DNA of 64,000 nt from Streptomyces sp. CNH099 (GTDB taxonomy: Bacteria; Actinomycetota; Actinomycetes; Streptomycetales; Streptomycetaceae). Of the stretch, positions 15,659 through 24,265 are shown one piece after another. Position numbers and translations under genes: made by a program. Position 1 is the stretch's first letter, and each line of letters starts with the position of its first letter. The notes beneath the pieces were generated by a model. That model was not told the origin of the DNA. It searched no databases and worked only from the letters and a program-made list of their open reading frames with translations. The DNA lies in the NCBI GenBank assembly GCA_000514715.1, contig KI911459.1:248001-312000 (forward strand). Reading direction: 5' to 3'.

Positions 15659-17809
15659 TCACCGTTGCAGTGCGGGCTCCTTGTCGTCGGCGAGCGGCTG
15701 TTGACCGTCCGGCAGCTCCGCCGCTGGACGGGACAGTCGGCTCGGCCACCAGATCCGCCGGCCGATCAGCAGGGTGAGGGCGGGCACCAGGACCGACCGC
15801 ACCAGCAGGGCGTCGAGCAGCACGCCGAAGGCGACCAGGAACCCGACCTCGATCAGCATCACCAGCGGAAGTGTGGTGAGGACCGCGAACGTGGCCGCCA
15901 GGACCAGGCCCGCCGAGGTGATGACGCCACCGGTGGCGGAGAGGGCTTTGAGCATGCCCTTTCTGGTGCCGAGACGCACGGTCTCCTCCCGGGCCCGGCT
16001 GGTCAGGAAGATGTTGTAGTCGACGCCGAGCGCCACCAGGAACAGGAATGCCAGCACCGGCGCCGAAGAGTCGATACCCTTGAACCCGAGGATCGTGTCG
16101 AAGACGAACACGCTGCCGCCGAAGGCCGCGGCGAACGAGACGATCACGGTGGCCATCAGGACCAGCGGGGCCAGGATCGCGCGCAGCAGCAGCCCGAGGA
16201 CGATCAGGACGGCGGCGAGCACCAGCGGGATCACCAGCTTCTCGTCGCGCCGGGTGGTCACCTCGGTGTCGAGGTTCTCCGCACTCGGCCCGCCGACGAT
16301 CGCCTCCGCCCCGCTCACCGCGTGCACGGCGGTGCGCACCCGCTTGATCGTGTCGTACTCTGCGGCGGTGTCCGGCGCGTCCTTCGGGAACGCGGAGATG
16401 CCGGCCCAGCCACGGCTGGTCTCCTCCGGGACGGCCAGGGCCACACCGCGAGTGTCCTTGACGACGTCGAGCACCCGCTCCTGGTGCGCCGGCCGCGTGA
16501 ATATCGTGATCGGCTGTCCGCCGGCCTCCGGGAAGTGCTGGCGGAGAACGGTGAAGCCGGTGACCGACTCCGGCGCGGACAGGAACTGGTCCTGCTCCCG
16601 CAGGGCGCCGGTGTTGCCCGCCAGCCCGAGGGCGAGCACCCCGAGGACTCCGAGCGAGCCGAGCGTCGCCACCCACCGGCGGCGGCTGATGGCGGCGCCG
16701 AGCCGTCCCCACAGCCCCGGCTTCTTCTCCACGGCCGTGCTGAACCGCGGGATGGCCGGCCAGAAGATCCGCCTGCCGAGCACCACGAGCACCGCCGGGA
16801 ACAGCGTCAGCATGGCCACCAGCGCGCACAGGATGCCGGCCGCGCCGATCGGGCCCAACCCGCTGGTGCTGTTCAGGTCGGCGGCGAGCAGGCAGAGCAG
16901 GCCGGCGACCACGGTGGCCGCGGACGCGACGATGGCCGGCGCCGCGCTGCGTAGCGCGTGAACCATCGCGACCCGGACGTTCTCGTGGTGGTGCAGTGCC
17001 TCCCGATACCGAGCGATGAGCAGCAGCGCGTAGTCCGTGCCGACGCCGAACACCAGGATCGTCAGCAGCGCCGAGTTCTGGTCGTTGACCACGATGCCGA
17101 AGCCCTTGACGAGCAGGTAGACGGTCCCCATCGAGGTCAGTGCGGCCGCGCCGACGGACACCAACGGGATGATCCACAACACCGGGCTGCGGTAGGTGAG
17201 GATGAGCAGGAGCGTGACGACGACGATGGTGGTGAGGAGGACCTGCACGTCGATGCCGTCGAAGACGGCATCCATGTCGCCGTCGATCGCGCCCGGGCCG
17301 GTCACGTGGAGTTCCAGGCCGGAGGGGCGGTCCTTCGCGGCGTCACGCAACGGGCCGACGATTTCCTCCGGTGGGCCGTAGGTCGTGCTCACCTCGAGGG
17401 TGAACATCATCGCCTCGCGATCGGTGGAGGGGATCGTCGGTGAGCCCTCACCGTCCTCGTCGGCCGCCGCCGTCGCCTGCGGCGGGTACCGCTGGGCAAG
17501 GGTGTCGTAGTGGCGCTCGACCGTCGCGCGGTCGGCGTCGGTCATGCCGCCGGCGCGGTGGTACACGAAGACGAACGTGTTGTCGTCACCGTCGGGGAGG
17601 CTGTCCTCCAGTACCGCGACCTTGGTGGACTCGGCGCTGGCCGGCAGGGTGTCCACGACGCTGTCGGTGGTGACCGAGCTCAACTTTCCGCTCAGCGGCA
17701 CCATGCCCGCCGCCAGCACCAGCCACAGGCCAATCACCAACCACGGCACCCACCGGCCTGCCAACCGACCGGCCGGCGCTTCCCCGGACGGTGCTGCGTT
17801 GACTGCCAT
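15659..17809 (-). CDS. MmpL/RND-family exporter
   Basis: The 716-aa protein is an MMPL-type member of the RND superfamily, which exports lipids or drugs using proton motive force. It shows one N-terminal helix (WVPWLVIGLWLVLAAGM), an extracytoplasmic loop (about 45-190), five helices (about 195-360, including FGVGTDYALLLIARYREAL), a second helix-loop repeat, and a matching second motif VALGVDYNIFLTSRAREE. The duplicated GxGxDYxL motif is the proton-relay region. The reverse ATG at 17809 follows AGGAGG (17815-17820) and is preferred over the GTG-type start at 17833. Proximity to the convergent two-component system suggests it is the regulated exporter. Substrate unknown. Confidence 0.92.
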   Translation of the reverse strand: MAVNAAPSGEAPAGRLAGRWVPWLVIGLWLVLAAGMVPLSGKLSSVTTDSVVDTLPASAESTKVAVLEDSLPDGDDNTFVFVYHRAGGMTDADRATVERHYDTLAQRYPPQATAAADEDGEGSPTIPSTDREAMMFTLEVSTTYGPPEEIVGPLRDAAKDRPSGLELHVTGPGAIDGDMDAVFDGIDVQVLLTTIVVVTLLLILTYRSPVLWIIPLVSVGAAALTSMGTVYLLVKGFGIVVNDQNSALLTILVFGVGTDYALLLIARYREALHHHENVRVAMVHALRSAAPAIVASAATVVAGLLCLLAADLNSTSGLGPIGAAGILCALVAMLTLFPAVLVVLGRRIFWPAIPRFSTAVEKKPGLWGRLGAAISRRRWVATLGSLGVLGVLALGLAGNTGALREQDQFLSAPESVTGFTVLRQHFPEAGGQPITIFTRPAHQERVLDVVKDTRGVALAVPEETSRGWAGISAFPKDAPDTAAEYDTIKRVRTAVHAVSGAEAIVGGPSAENLDTEVTTRRDEKLVIPLVLAAVLIVLGLLLRAILAPLVLMATVIVSFAAAFGGSVFVFDTILGFKGIDSSAPVLAFLFLVALGVDYNIFLTSRAREETVRLGTRKGMLKALSATGGVITSAGLVLAATFAVLTTLPLVMLIEVGFLVAFGVLLDALLVRSVLVPALTLLIGRRIWWPSRLSRPAAELPDGQQPLADDKEPALQR

Positions 17810-18544
17810 CACTAGCCTCCTACATACGGTCACATCGCTGATCTGATGCCTACTTCCTAACGAGCGAAGCTGAGACGACCCTTAGTAGGAGTCCGTTGGG
17901 TCTGTCCCGGTCTTGATGCCGTATGTGGTCTGGTGGCAGGGACTGTTGGCGGGGACTGTCGGCAGGTGGTGCAGATACCGGTCCAGCAGCTCAGGACGTC
18001 CTGGAGGGCGTCGAACTCCTCATGGGCCGACCGCCGTGGGCCTCACCGGCCCGCATCACCAGCCTCGTTCAAGCCGTCCTCACCCGGTGCACCGTCTCGC
18101 AGCCGTAACTGACTGATACAACATCACGTGTGGGGCCGGACGGCCTTCGGTCCCACGGGTGCAGGAAGCGGCGGACGGGAGTGCAACGATCACGAATGAT
18201 GTGGAATGGTTCGCGAACGCCTGGGCTCGCGGTGCTGTCGACTGCTGCCGGCGACGGCATGCACACCGAGCCTGACGTGTCACGAAGCGGTACTGCTGCA
18301 GCTGCCCATCGCCGAAGAGTACGACCGCGGCGGTACGCGGCCCGACGCGCTACTGCCGGCGATGCCGGCTGCCGGAGTGGTGACCGAGGGCGGGCCTATT
18401 GAACAGGAGCGTCACGCTCCGACCTTCCTGGTGAGCTGCCAGGCGGGGGCCGGATCGATCAATCCGATCCGGCCCGAGGCCGGCGGCCCGTGTGGCGGCC
18501 GCCGGCTGTGGTGACTGCGTGGGCAGTCCTGTCGTACGAACCGA
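17810..18544. other. 735-bp stretch without a supported gene
   Basis: The first 70 bp hold the mmpL promoter region. From about 17,900 to 18,480 only short open frames occur in several phases (for example 61 residues ending ARITSLVQAVLTRC at 18,105), none with RBS, family motif or consistent codon bias. The stretch looks like eroded coding DNA, perhaps old mobile-element remains, but no transposase motif, terminal inverted repeat or target duplication could be found by eye. It ends with two hairpins (18447-18475, 18479-18506) that terminate the dehydrogenase gene. Confidence 0.5.
18447..18506 (-). terminator. Tandem hairpins after the hydroxyacyl-CoA dehydrogenase gene
   Basis: Two stems in a row: 11 bp (18447-18457 with 18465-18475, arm GGGCCGGATCG) and 10 bp (18479-18488 with 18497-18506, arm GCCGGCGGCC). 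They lie 39-98 bp beyond the stop of the reverse-strand dehydrogenase gene. Confidence 0.65.
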
Positions 18545-19402
18545 CTAGTAAGCGTAGAACCCGGCGCCCGACTTGCGGCCCAGCCGGCCCGCCTCGACCA
18601 TCCGGGACAGCAGCGGCGGCGCCGCGTAGAGCTGTTCCTTGTACTCGTCGTACATCGAGTCGGCCACCGAGACGACGGTGTCGAGGCCGATGAGGTCCGC
18701 GAGCTTGAGGGGGCCCATCGGGTGGGCGCAGCCCAGCTCCATGCCGTTGTCGATGTCCTCGCGGGTCGCGATGCCCGACTCGAACATCCGGACCGCCCCC
18801 AGCAGGTAGGGGATGAGCAGCGCGTTCACCACGAAACCGGAGCGGTCCTGGGCCCGGATGGCGTGTTTGCCGAGCACGTCGCGGGCCAGCGACTCGGTCC
18901 GTTTGAGGGTCTCGTCGCTGGTGGTCAGGGCCGGGATCAGCTCGACGAGGCGCTGGACGGGGGCGGGGTTGAAGAAGTGCATCCCGATGACCTGCTCCGG
19001 TCGCGAGGTGGCGACGGCGAGCTTGACCAGCGGGATGGAGGAGGTGTTCGAGGCGAGGACGGCGTCGGGGCGGACGACGACCTGGTCCAGGATCTGGAAG
19101 ATTTCGGTCTTTACCTGCTCGTTTTCCACCACCGCCTCGATCACGAGGTCACTGTCCGCCAGCTCTCCGAGATCAGTTGTGAAACTCATCGCGGCCAGCG
19201 CCTCGTCCCGTTCCCGCTCGCTGAGCTTGCCGCGCTCCGCGGCCTTGGCGAGCGAGTTGGTGACGCGGGTACGGCCCAGTTCGAGGGCGTCGCCGGTGGT
19301 CTCGGCGACGGCGACCTGAAGCCCGGAGCGGGCACACACCTCGGCGATGCCCGAGCCCATCTGGCCGGATCCGACCACTCCGACGCGTTCGATGTCGGTC
19401 AA
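18545..19402 (-). CDS. 3-hydroxybutyryl-CoA (3-hydroxyacyl-CoA) dehydrogenase
   Basis: The enzyme interconverts 3-hydroxyacyl-CoA and 3-oxoacyl-CoA with NAD(P). The 285-aa sequence has the N-terminal Rossmann fingerprint VGVVGSGQMGSGIAEVCARSG, the catalytic His in IGMHFFNPAP with SNTSSIP before it, and the C-terminal domain signature DRSGFVVNALLIPYLLGAV and GCAHPMGPLKLADLIGLDT. Length is that of single-domain Hbd enzymes. The start is taken as TTG 19402 behind GAGGAGAG (19407-19414); the next start upstream (19438) adds 12 unconserved residues. Monocistronic. Likely roles are short-chain acyl-CoA metabolism or butyryl-CoA supply for secondary metabolism. Confidence 0.93.
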   Translation of the reverse strand: MTDIERVGVVGSGQMGSGIAEVCARSGLQVAVAETTGDALELGRTRVTNSLAKAAERGKLSERERDEALAAMSFTTDLGELADSDLVIEAVVENEQVKTEIFQILDQVVVRPDAVLASNTSSIPLVKLAVATSRPEQVIGMHFFNPAPVQRLVELIPALTTSDETLKRTESLARDVLGKHAIRAQDRSGFVVNALLIPYLLGAVRMFESGIATREDIDNGMELGCAHPMGPLKLADLIGLDTVVSVADSMYDEYKEQLYAAPPLLSRMVEAGRLGRKSGAGFYAY

Positions 19403-19585
19403 TGTCTCTCCTCGTCCCTCGTCCTGCCGTGTGGGCAACCCTTTCGGACCCCGACGTTACCCGCGTAGCGCATGGCTCTTGTCTCCGGGTGACGCCGGAC
19501 GCGAGGATGTGCCCGCAACTGACGACTGGTTCAGACCACTCGGCTCAGTCGGATTCGTGTTCCCGGCGACACTCGGAGGATCCAG

Positions 19586-20866
19586 ATGGGGAGCAGCACT
19601 CCCGAAAGACCGCACCACCTCAGCCGGCGCCGGTTCGGTGCCGCGGCGGTGGGCGCCCTGTCCGCGGTGACCGTGGCGGGCGACGCGGTGGCGGCCGCCG
19701 GCGCGGACGGGCACGGCCGCGGCCACGGCCGTCCGGTGCGGCAGATGCGCGGCTCGTGGGTGGCGACGGTGGCGAACATCGACTGGCCGGTCCAGCAGGG
19801 CCTGAGCGCCGCGGAGCAGCAGCGGCAGCTGCTGGCCCGGCTGGACGAGGCGGCGGACCGCCGGCTGAACACCGTGGTCTTCCAGGCCCGCCCGACGGCC
19901 GACGCGATGTGGCCGTCGCCCTACGAGCCGTGGTCGGAGTGGCTCTCCGGGACCCAGGGCGAGGACCCGGGCTGGGACCCGCTCGGCTTCGCGGTGCGCG
20001 AGGCGCACCGGCGGGGCCTGGAGCTGCACGCCTGGTTCAACCCCTACCGGGTGCGCAACGACGCGCTCGCGGAGAAGCTGGTGCCGGAGCACCCGGCGAA
20101 CCGGCACCCCGAGTGGATCGTCCCGTACGGCGGCAAGATCTACTACAACCCGGGGGTGCCGGAGGTCCGGCGCTTCACCCAGCGCTGCATCCTCGACGCC
20201 GTACGCCGCTACGACATCGACGCCGTGCACTTCGACGACTACTTCTACCCCTACCCGGTCGCGGGCGAGGAGTTCGCGGACGAGGAGACGTTCCGGCGGT
20301 ACGGCGGCGGGTTCGCGGACAAGGCCGACTGGCGGCGCAACAACATCGACCTGCTGATCGCGGAGCTGGGCCGGGCCATTAAGCGGACGAAGCGGAAGGT
20401 GCAGTTCGGCGTCAGTCCGTTCGCGATCTGGCGGAACGCGGGCACCGACCCCGAGGGCTCCGACACCCAGGCGGGCGTGGAGACGTACGACGACCTCTAC
20501 GCCGACACCCGCACGTGGGTGCGCGAGCGCTGGATCGACTACGTCGTCCCGCAGGTGTACTGGAACATCGGCTTCGCCGTCGCCGACTACGCCAAGCTCG
20601 TGCCCTGGTGGAACGACGTGGTGGCGGGCACCGGCGTCAACCTCTACATCGGCGAGGCGCTGTACAAGGTCGGCGCCGCCGGGCAGCCCGAGGCCTGGTT
20701 CGACCCGGCGGAGCTGTCCCGGCACCTGACGTTCTGCCAGGGCTACCCGGAGGTCCGGGGCAACATGTACTTCTCCGCGAAGCTGCTGCCCCAGGACCCG
20801 CTGGGCGCGGTCAGCACGCTGGTCGCCGACCACTACCGCAGGCCGGCGCGCCCGCCGCGCTGCTAG
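19586..20866 (+). CDS. Tat-exported family 10-like glycosyl hydrolase (DUF187/GHL10)
   Basis: The 426-aa protein starts with a twin-arginine signal peptide (SRRRFGAAAVGALSAVTVAG). After the cleavage region comes the GHL10 pattern: MRGSWVATVANIDWP at about 52-66, LNTVVFQARPTADAMWPS, GLELHAWFNPYRV, a DAVHFDDYFYPYP strand with candidate catalytic acids, VQFGVSPFAIWRN and PQVYWNIGF. The family is a TIM barrel proposed to act on cell-surface or extracellular polysaccharide. ATG 19586 lies 5 nt after GGAGGA (19575-19580). It is transcribed divergently from the dehydrogenase gene and ends in a strong hairpin. Confidence 0.9.
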   Translation: MGSSTPERPHHLSRRRFGAAAVGALSAVTVAGDAVAAAGADGHGRGHGRPVRQMRGSWVATVANIDWPVQQGLSAAEQQRQLLARLDEAADRRLNTVVFQARPTADAMWPSPYEPWSEWLSGTQGEDPGWDPLGFAVREAHRRGLELHAWFNPYRVRNDALAEKLVPEHPANRHPEWIVPYGGKIYYNPGVPEVRRFTQRCILDAVRRYDIDAVHFDDYFYPYPVAGEEFADEETFRRYGGGFADKADWRRNNIDLLIAELGRAIKRTKRKVQFGVSPFAIWRNAGTDPEGSDTQAGVETYDDLYADTRTWVRERWIDYVVPQVYWNIGFAVADYAKLVPWWNDVVAGTGVNLYIGEALYKVGAAGQPEAWFDPAELSRHLTFCQGYPEVRGNMYFSAKLLPQDPLGAVSTLVADHYRRPARPPRC

Positions 20867-20869
20867 CGG

Positions 20870-20905
20870 CGCGCGCCGCCGCCGACCCGCCGCCGGCGGC
20901 GCGCG
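20870..20905. terminator. Bidirectional hairpin
   Basis: A perfect 12-bp stem (20870-20881 with 20894-20905, arm CGCGCGCCGCCG) lies between the stop of the glycosidase gene and the stop of the convergent DUF1918 gene. Confidence 0.75.
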
Positions 20906-20955
20906 CAGTACCGCCCCTCGTCGTCCCGGCCGCCCGGCACCCGCGGCCGCGGGCG

Positions 20956-21159
20956 TCAGCCCGGCCCGGGCTCCCGGTCCCGATGCCGGACCACGGAGTC
21001 CGGGCCGGGCGACATGAGCGCCTCGTGTCCGTCTTCGAACCGCACCCGGTAGGGCGGCTCGCCGCCCGCGCCCAGGACTTCGACGATCTCCGCCGTCCGG
21101 TCCTCCTGCCCGACGACGCGACCGTGCACACACAGCCTGTCGCCCACTTCCGCGTGCAT
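20956..21159 (-). CDS. DUF1918 small protein
   Basis: A 67-residue protein reading MHAEVGDRLCVHGRVVGQEDR, followed by AEIVEVLGAGGEPPYRVRFEDGHEALMSPGPDS. This is the small SH3-like beta-barrel DUF1918 family, abundant in actinobacteria and of unknown function; the final conserved element GP/D and HR is present. The reverse ATG at 21159 follows GGGAGGTCG and gives the complete family length. It is convergent with the glycosidase gene and diverges from a GNAT gene. Confidence 0.88.
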   Translation of the reverse strand: MHAEVGDRLCVHGRVVGQEDRTAEIVEVLGAGGEPPYRVRFEDGHEALMSPGPDSVVRHRDREPGPG

Positions 21160-21298
21160 GGATCGACCTCCCTGTCCGGCTTGTCCGGCTCGTCACAGCA
21201 GAGCTGGGTCCGTGACGCCAGTCTAGGGTCGCCCGCCGCTCCCGGCTCCCCGGAGAATTCCGGTGTACGTGCCATCCACCGCGTGCGAGGCTCTGCGC

Positions 21299-21760
21299 AT
21301 GGATCATGTGCCCGCTCCCTACGAGATCTCCACCGATCCCGCCCGGCTCGACCGCGCGCTCGTCCACCGCTGGCTGGCCACCGACGCCTACTGGGCGCTC
21401 GGGCGCAGCCGCGAGCAGCAGGACACCGCGATCGACAACTCGCTGAACTTCGGCGTCTACGCCCCGGATCCCGGCACCCCCGGCGGGGCCGCCCCGGGCC
21501 CCGGCGGCCGGCAGGTGGCCTACGCCCGCGTCATCACCGACCGCGCCACCTTCGCCTGGCTCTGCGACGTCTACGTGGCCCGGGACGCCCGCGGCACCGG
21601 GGTCGGCAGGGGGCTGGTCGCCGCCGTCCGCGACCACCTCGCGCCGTACCGGCTGGGCCGCATCCTGCTGGCGACCGGCGACGCCCACGGCCTCTACGCC
21701 AAGTACGGCTTCGAGCCGCTCGCCGATCCGACCCGGTGGATGGCTCTGGGCACGGAGTGA
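21299..21760 (+). CDS. GNAT N-acetyltransferase
   Basis: This 153-aa protein reads YEISTDPARLDRALVHRWLATDAYWALGR at the N terminus, then a GNAT core: VAYARVITDRATFAWLCDVYV (strands 3-4), the acetyl-CoA loop RDARGTGVGRGLVAA and LATGDAHGLYAKYGFEPL. This is the short GNAT type common in actinomycetes with a sialic-acid-transferase-like N terminus; substrate unknown. ATG 21299 is preferred over GTG 21263 because the added residues are not conserved. No strong SD is visible, only GAGG at 21288-21291. It is 21 bp upstream of the histidine-phosphatase-like gene and may be co-transcribed. Confidence 0.83.
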   Translation: MDHVPAPYEISTDPARLDRALVHRWLATDAYWALGRSREQQDTAIDNSLNFGVYAPDPGTPGGAAPGPGGRQVAYARVITDRATFAWLCDVYVARDARGTGVGRGLVAAVRDHLAPYRLGRILLATGDAHGLYAKYGFEPLADPTRWMALGTE

Positions 21761-21781
21761 TCGCGCTCCTACCATCGCCGC

Positions 21782-22357
21782 ATGAACGTTCGTCTCACGC
21801 TGCTCGCCGCGGCCCGCAACTCCTCGCGGCTCGCGGAGCGCTTCGACGACGACCGGCCGCTGGACGCGGCGGGCTGGGTGGCGGCCGAACGTGCCATTCC
21901 GGTGTTCTCCCCGCTGGCCGCCGCCGAACTGCGGTACTGCTCGCCCACGCAGCGGTCCCGCGAGACCGGCCGGGTGCTCGGCCTCGCGCCGCTGGCCCAG
22001 GTCGCCCTGCGCGACTGCGACATGGGCCGGTGGCGGGGCCGCACGCTGGAGGAGGTGATGATGACCGAGCCGCGCGACGTGGACGCGTGGCTCGCGGACC
22101 CCCACTCCGCACCGCACGGCGGCGAGCCGCTGATCACGTTCATCCAGCGGATAGGGGGCTGGCTGGACACCCGCCCGGTGGACGACGGCACCCACGTGCT
22201 GGCCGTCACCGAGCCCTCCATCATGCGCGCCGCCCTGGTCTACGCGCTGAAGGCGCCGCCCGCGTCGTACTGGCACATCGACGTGATGCCGCTGTCGACG
22301 ATCACCCTGACGGGCCGGCCGGGGCGGTGGAGCCTGCACGTCGACGGCTGGGTGTGA
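21782..22357 (+). CDS. Histidine-phosphatase-fold protein with degenerate active site
   Basis: The 191-aa protein follows the phosphoglycerate-mutase-like fold: short first strand, RFDDDRPLDAAGWVAAE, CSPTQRSRETGRVLGLAP, the DMGRWRGRTLEEV loop, and VTEPSIMRAALVYALKAPP near the end. In active members the first strand ends in RHG and the late motif in a catalytic His (VTHG). Here these read AAARNSS and VTEPS, so both catalytic histidines are missing. The Arg of CSPTQRSRET is retained. It is probably not a phosphatase; a binding or regulatory role is possible. ATG 21782 gives full length. Similar degenerate proteins occur near cobalt transporters (CbtAB) by recollection, but none are here. Confidence 0.72.
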   Translation: MNVRLTLLAAARNSSRLAERFDDDRPLDAAGWVAAERAIPVFSPLAAAELRYCSPTQRSRETGRVLGLAPLAQVALRDCDMGRWRGRTLEEVMMTEPRDVDAWLADPHSAPHGGEPLITFIQRIGGWLDTRPVDDGTHVLAVTEPSIMRAALVYALKAPPASYWHIDVMPLSTITLTGRPGRWSLHVDGWV

Positions 22358-22416
22358 GCGCCGCCGGTGGACGCGGAGATGCGGCGGACGGATGATGTCG
22401 GGGGCATTGCCAACTC

Positions 22417-22450
22417 CCTACGGGTAGGTAAGTCTACTGCCAAGTAGGTA
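22417..22450. promoter_or_regulatory. Repeated GTAGGTA/CTAC elements upstream of the GMC oxidoreductase
   Basis: GTAGGTA occurs at 22424-22430 and 22444-22450, 20 bp apart (about two helical turns). Overlapping inverted repeats are CCTAC-GG-GTAGG (22417-22428) and CTACT-GCCA-AGTAG (22434-22447). The cluster lies 35-68 bp before the start codon and looks like an operator for a dimeric repressor, probably TetR-type. Confidence 0.5.
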
Positions 22451-22484
22451 GCGGCAGCACGCGTGCGCGAGGGAGCGGTCAGCG

Positions 22485-24242
22485 ATGAGCTCGTACGACG
22501 TGATCGTGATCGGTTCCGGCTTCGGCGGCTCGGTGGCAGCGCTGCGCCTGACCGAGAAGGGCTACAAGGTCGGCGTGCTGGAGGCCGGGCGGAGGTTCGA
22601 CCGCGGGGAGCTGCCGAAGAGTTCCTGGCGGCTGCGCGACTACCTGTGGGCCCCCGCCCTCGGCCTGTACGGCATCCAGCGCATCCACCTGCTCAGCAAC
22701 GTCATGGTGCTCGCCGGCGCCGGCGTGGGCGGCGGCTCGCTCAACTACGCCAACACCCTCTACGTGCCGCCCCCCGCCTTCTTCCAGGACCGGCAGTGGG
22801 GCCACATCACCGACTGGCAGGAGGAGCTGGCCCCGTACTACGACCAGGCGCGGCGGATGCTCGGCGTCCGGCAGAACCCCACGACCACCGCCCCGGACAC
22901 GTACCTGAAGGCCACCGCGGAACGCATGGGCGTCGGCGACACCTTCCGGCTCACCCCCGTCGGCGTCTTCTACGGCGACGGCCGCGACGCCGGCGGCGAG
23001 GCGAAGGCCGCACCCGGCGAGACCGTCCCCGACCCGTACTTCGGCGGCGCGGGACCGGAGCGCGTGGCGTGCGTGCAGTGCGGCTCGTGCATGACCGGCT
23101 GCCGCTACGGGGCGAAGAACACCCTCACGGAGAACTACCTCTACCTCGCCGAGCGGCGCGGCGCCGTCATCCACCCGCTCACCACCGTCGTCGACGTGCA
23201 CGAGGCCGCCGGCGGCGGCTACGAGGTGACCACCGTGCCGACGAACAGGCGCCGCCGCGGCCGGCGGGAGGTGCTGCGCTGCGACCGTGTGGTGGTCGCG
23301 GCGGGCACGTACGGCACGCAGACCCTGCTGCACCGCATGCGGGCCGCCGGCCGGCTGCCCGGGCTCTCGCCGCGCCTCGGCGAGCTGACCCGCACCAACT
23401 CCGAGGCGCTGGTCGGCGCGGTGACCTTCCCGCGCACGTACCGCAAGAAGCACGGCGCGGACGAGCTGGACTTCACCAAGGGCGTGGCCATCACCTCCTC
23501 CATCCACCCCAACGCCACCACGCACATCGAGAACGTGCGCTACGGCAAGGGCTCCAACGCCATGGCGCTGCTGTGCGTCCCGCAGTTCAAGGCGGCGGGG
23601 AAGCTGCCCAAGGCGCTGCGCGCGCTGGGGGCGTACCTGCGGCACCCGGTGCTGGTCGCGCGCACCGCCACGACGTACCGCTGGTCGGAGCGGACCATCA
23701 TCGGGCTCGTCATGCAGACCCACGACAACTCGCTGACGACGCACCTGAAGGACAAGGGCCTCGGCAAGGGCCTGCTCACGGCCCGCCAGGGCCACGGCGC
23801 GCCCAACCCGGCGCACATCCCCGAGGGCGCGGAGGCGGCGCGGCTGCTCGCCGAGCAGATCGGCGGCCAGCCGGGCACGAACCTCGGCGAGCTGATGGGC
23901 ACCCCGTTGACCGCGCACTTCCTCGGCGGCTGTCCGATCGGTGAGGACGCGGAGCACGGCGTCATCGACCCGTACCACCGGCTGTACGGCCACCCCGGGA
24001 TCTCCGTCGTGGACGGCTCGGCGGTCTCGGCGAACCTCGGCGTGAACCCGTCGCTGACGATCACGGCGCAGGCGGAGCGGGCGATGGCGCTGTGGCCCAA
24101 CAAGGGCGAGGAGGACCCGCGCCCGGCCCAGGACCGCCCGTACGCCCGCGTCCGCCCGGTACCCCCACGCGCCCCGGCGGTGCCCGCGGGCGCCTTCGGC
24201 GCCCTGCTGCTGCCGGTCCCGGAGGTCCCACCGAAGAGCTGA
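22485..24242 (+). CDS. GMC-family FAD oxidoreductase (cholesterol-oxidase-like)
   Basis: The 585-aa protein opens with the FAD-binding fingerprint YDVIVIGSGFGGSVAALRL, followed by VLEAGRRFDRGELP and the GMC loop GAGVGGGSLNYANTLYVPP. A Cys cluster CVQCGSCMTGCRYGAKNTL sits at about 197-215. The C-terminal GMC signature reads HFLGGCPIGEDAEHGVIDPYH and later GVNPSLTITAQAERAM. Cys-rich relatives are usually annotated as GMC oxidoreductase or cholesterol oxidase; steroid activity is not proven by sequence. No signal peptide, so it is cytosolic. ATG 22485 follows GAGGGAG. Operator-like repeats lie just upstream. It faces the following gene convergently. Confidence 0.87.
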   Translation: MSSYDVIVIGSGFGGSVAALRLTEKGYKVGVLEAGRRFDRGELPKSSWRLRDYLWAPALGLYGIQRIHLLSNVMVLAGAGVGGGSLNYANTLYVPPPAFFQDRQWGHITDWQEELAPYYDQARRMLGVRQNPTTTAPDTYLKATAERMGVGDTFRLTPVGVFYGDGRDAGGEAKAAPGETVPDPYFGGAGPERVACVQCGSCMTGCRYGAKNTLTENYLYLAERRGAVIHPLTTVVDVHEAAGGGYEVTTVPTNRRRRGRREVLRCDRVVVAAGTYGTQTLLHRMRAAGRLPGLSPRLGELTRTNSEALVGAVTFPRTYRKKHGADELDFTKGVAITSSIHPNATTHIENVRYGKGSNAMALLCVPQFKAAGKLPKALRALGAYLRHPVLVARTATTYRWSERTIIGLVMQTHDNSLTTHLKDKGLGKGLLTARQGHGAPNPAHIPEGAEAARLLAEQIGGQPGTNLGELMGTPLTAHFLGGCPIGEDAEHGVIDPYHRLYGHPGISVVDGSAVSANLGVNPSLTITAQAERAMALWPNKGEEDPRPAQDRPYARVRPVPPRAPAVPAGAFGALLLPVPEVPPKS

Positions 24243-24265
24243 GCGCGCGGCGCGCGCGAACCGGG

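Noticed and set aside
14337..17177. A long reverse-strand open frame of about 946 codons across the kinase and MmpL genes
   Set aside because: It is Arg/Gly-rich shadow sequence antisense to the kinase and out of frame with the MmpL gene; high GC opens such frames. Both sense genes have full motif sets.
17923..18108. A 61-codon frame in the gene-free stretch
   Set aside because: No RBS, no family, and no match to transposase motifs I know; described only as possible debris.
18129..18157. Hairpin GTGGGGCC..GGTCCCAC in the gene-free stretch
   Set aside because: No gene ends nearby on either strand, so it is not called as a terminator; could be chance in GC-rich DNA.
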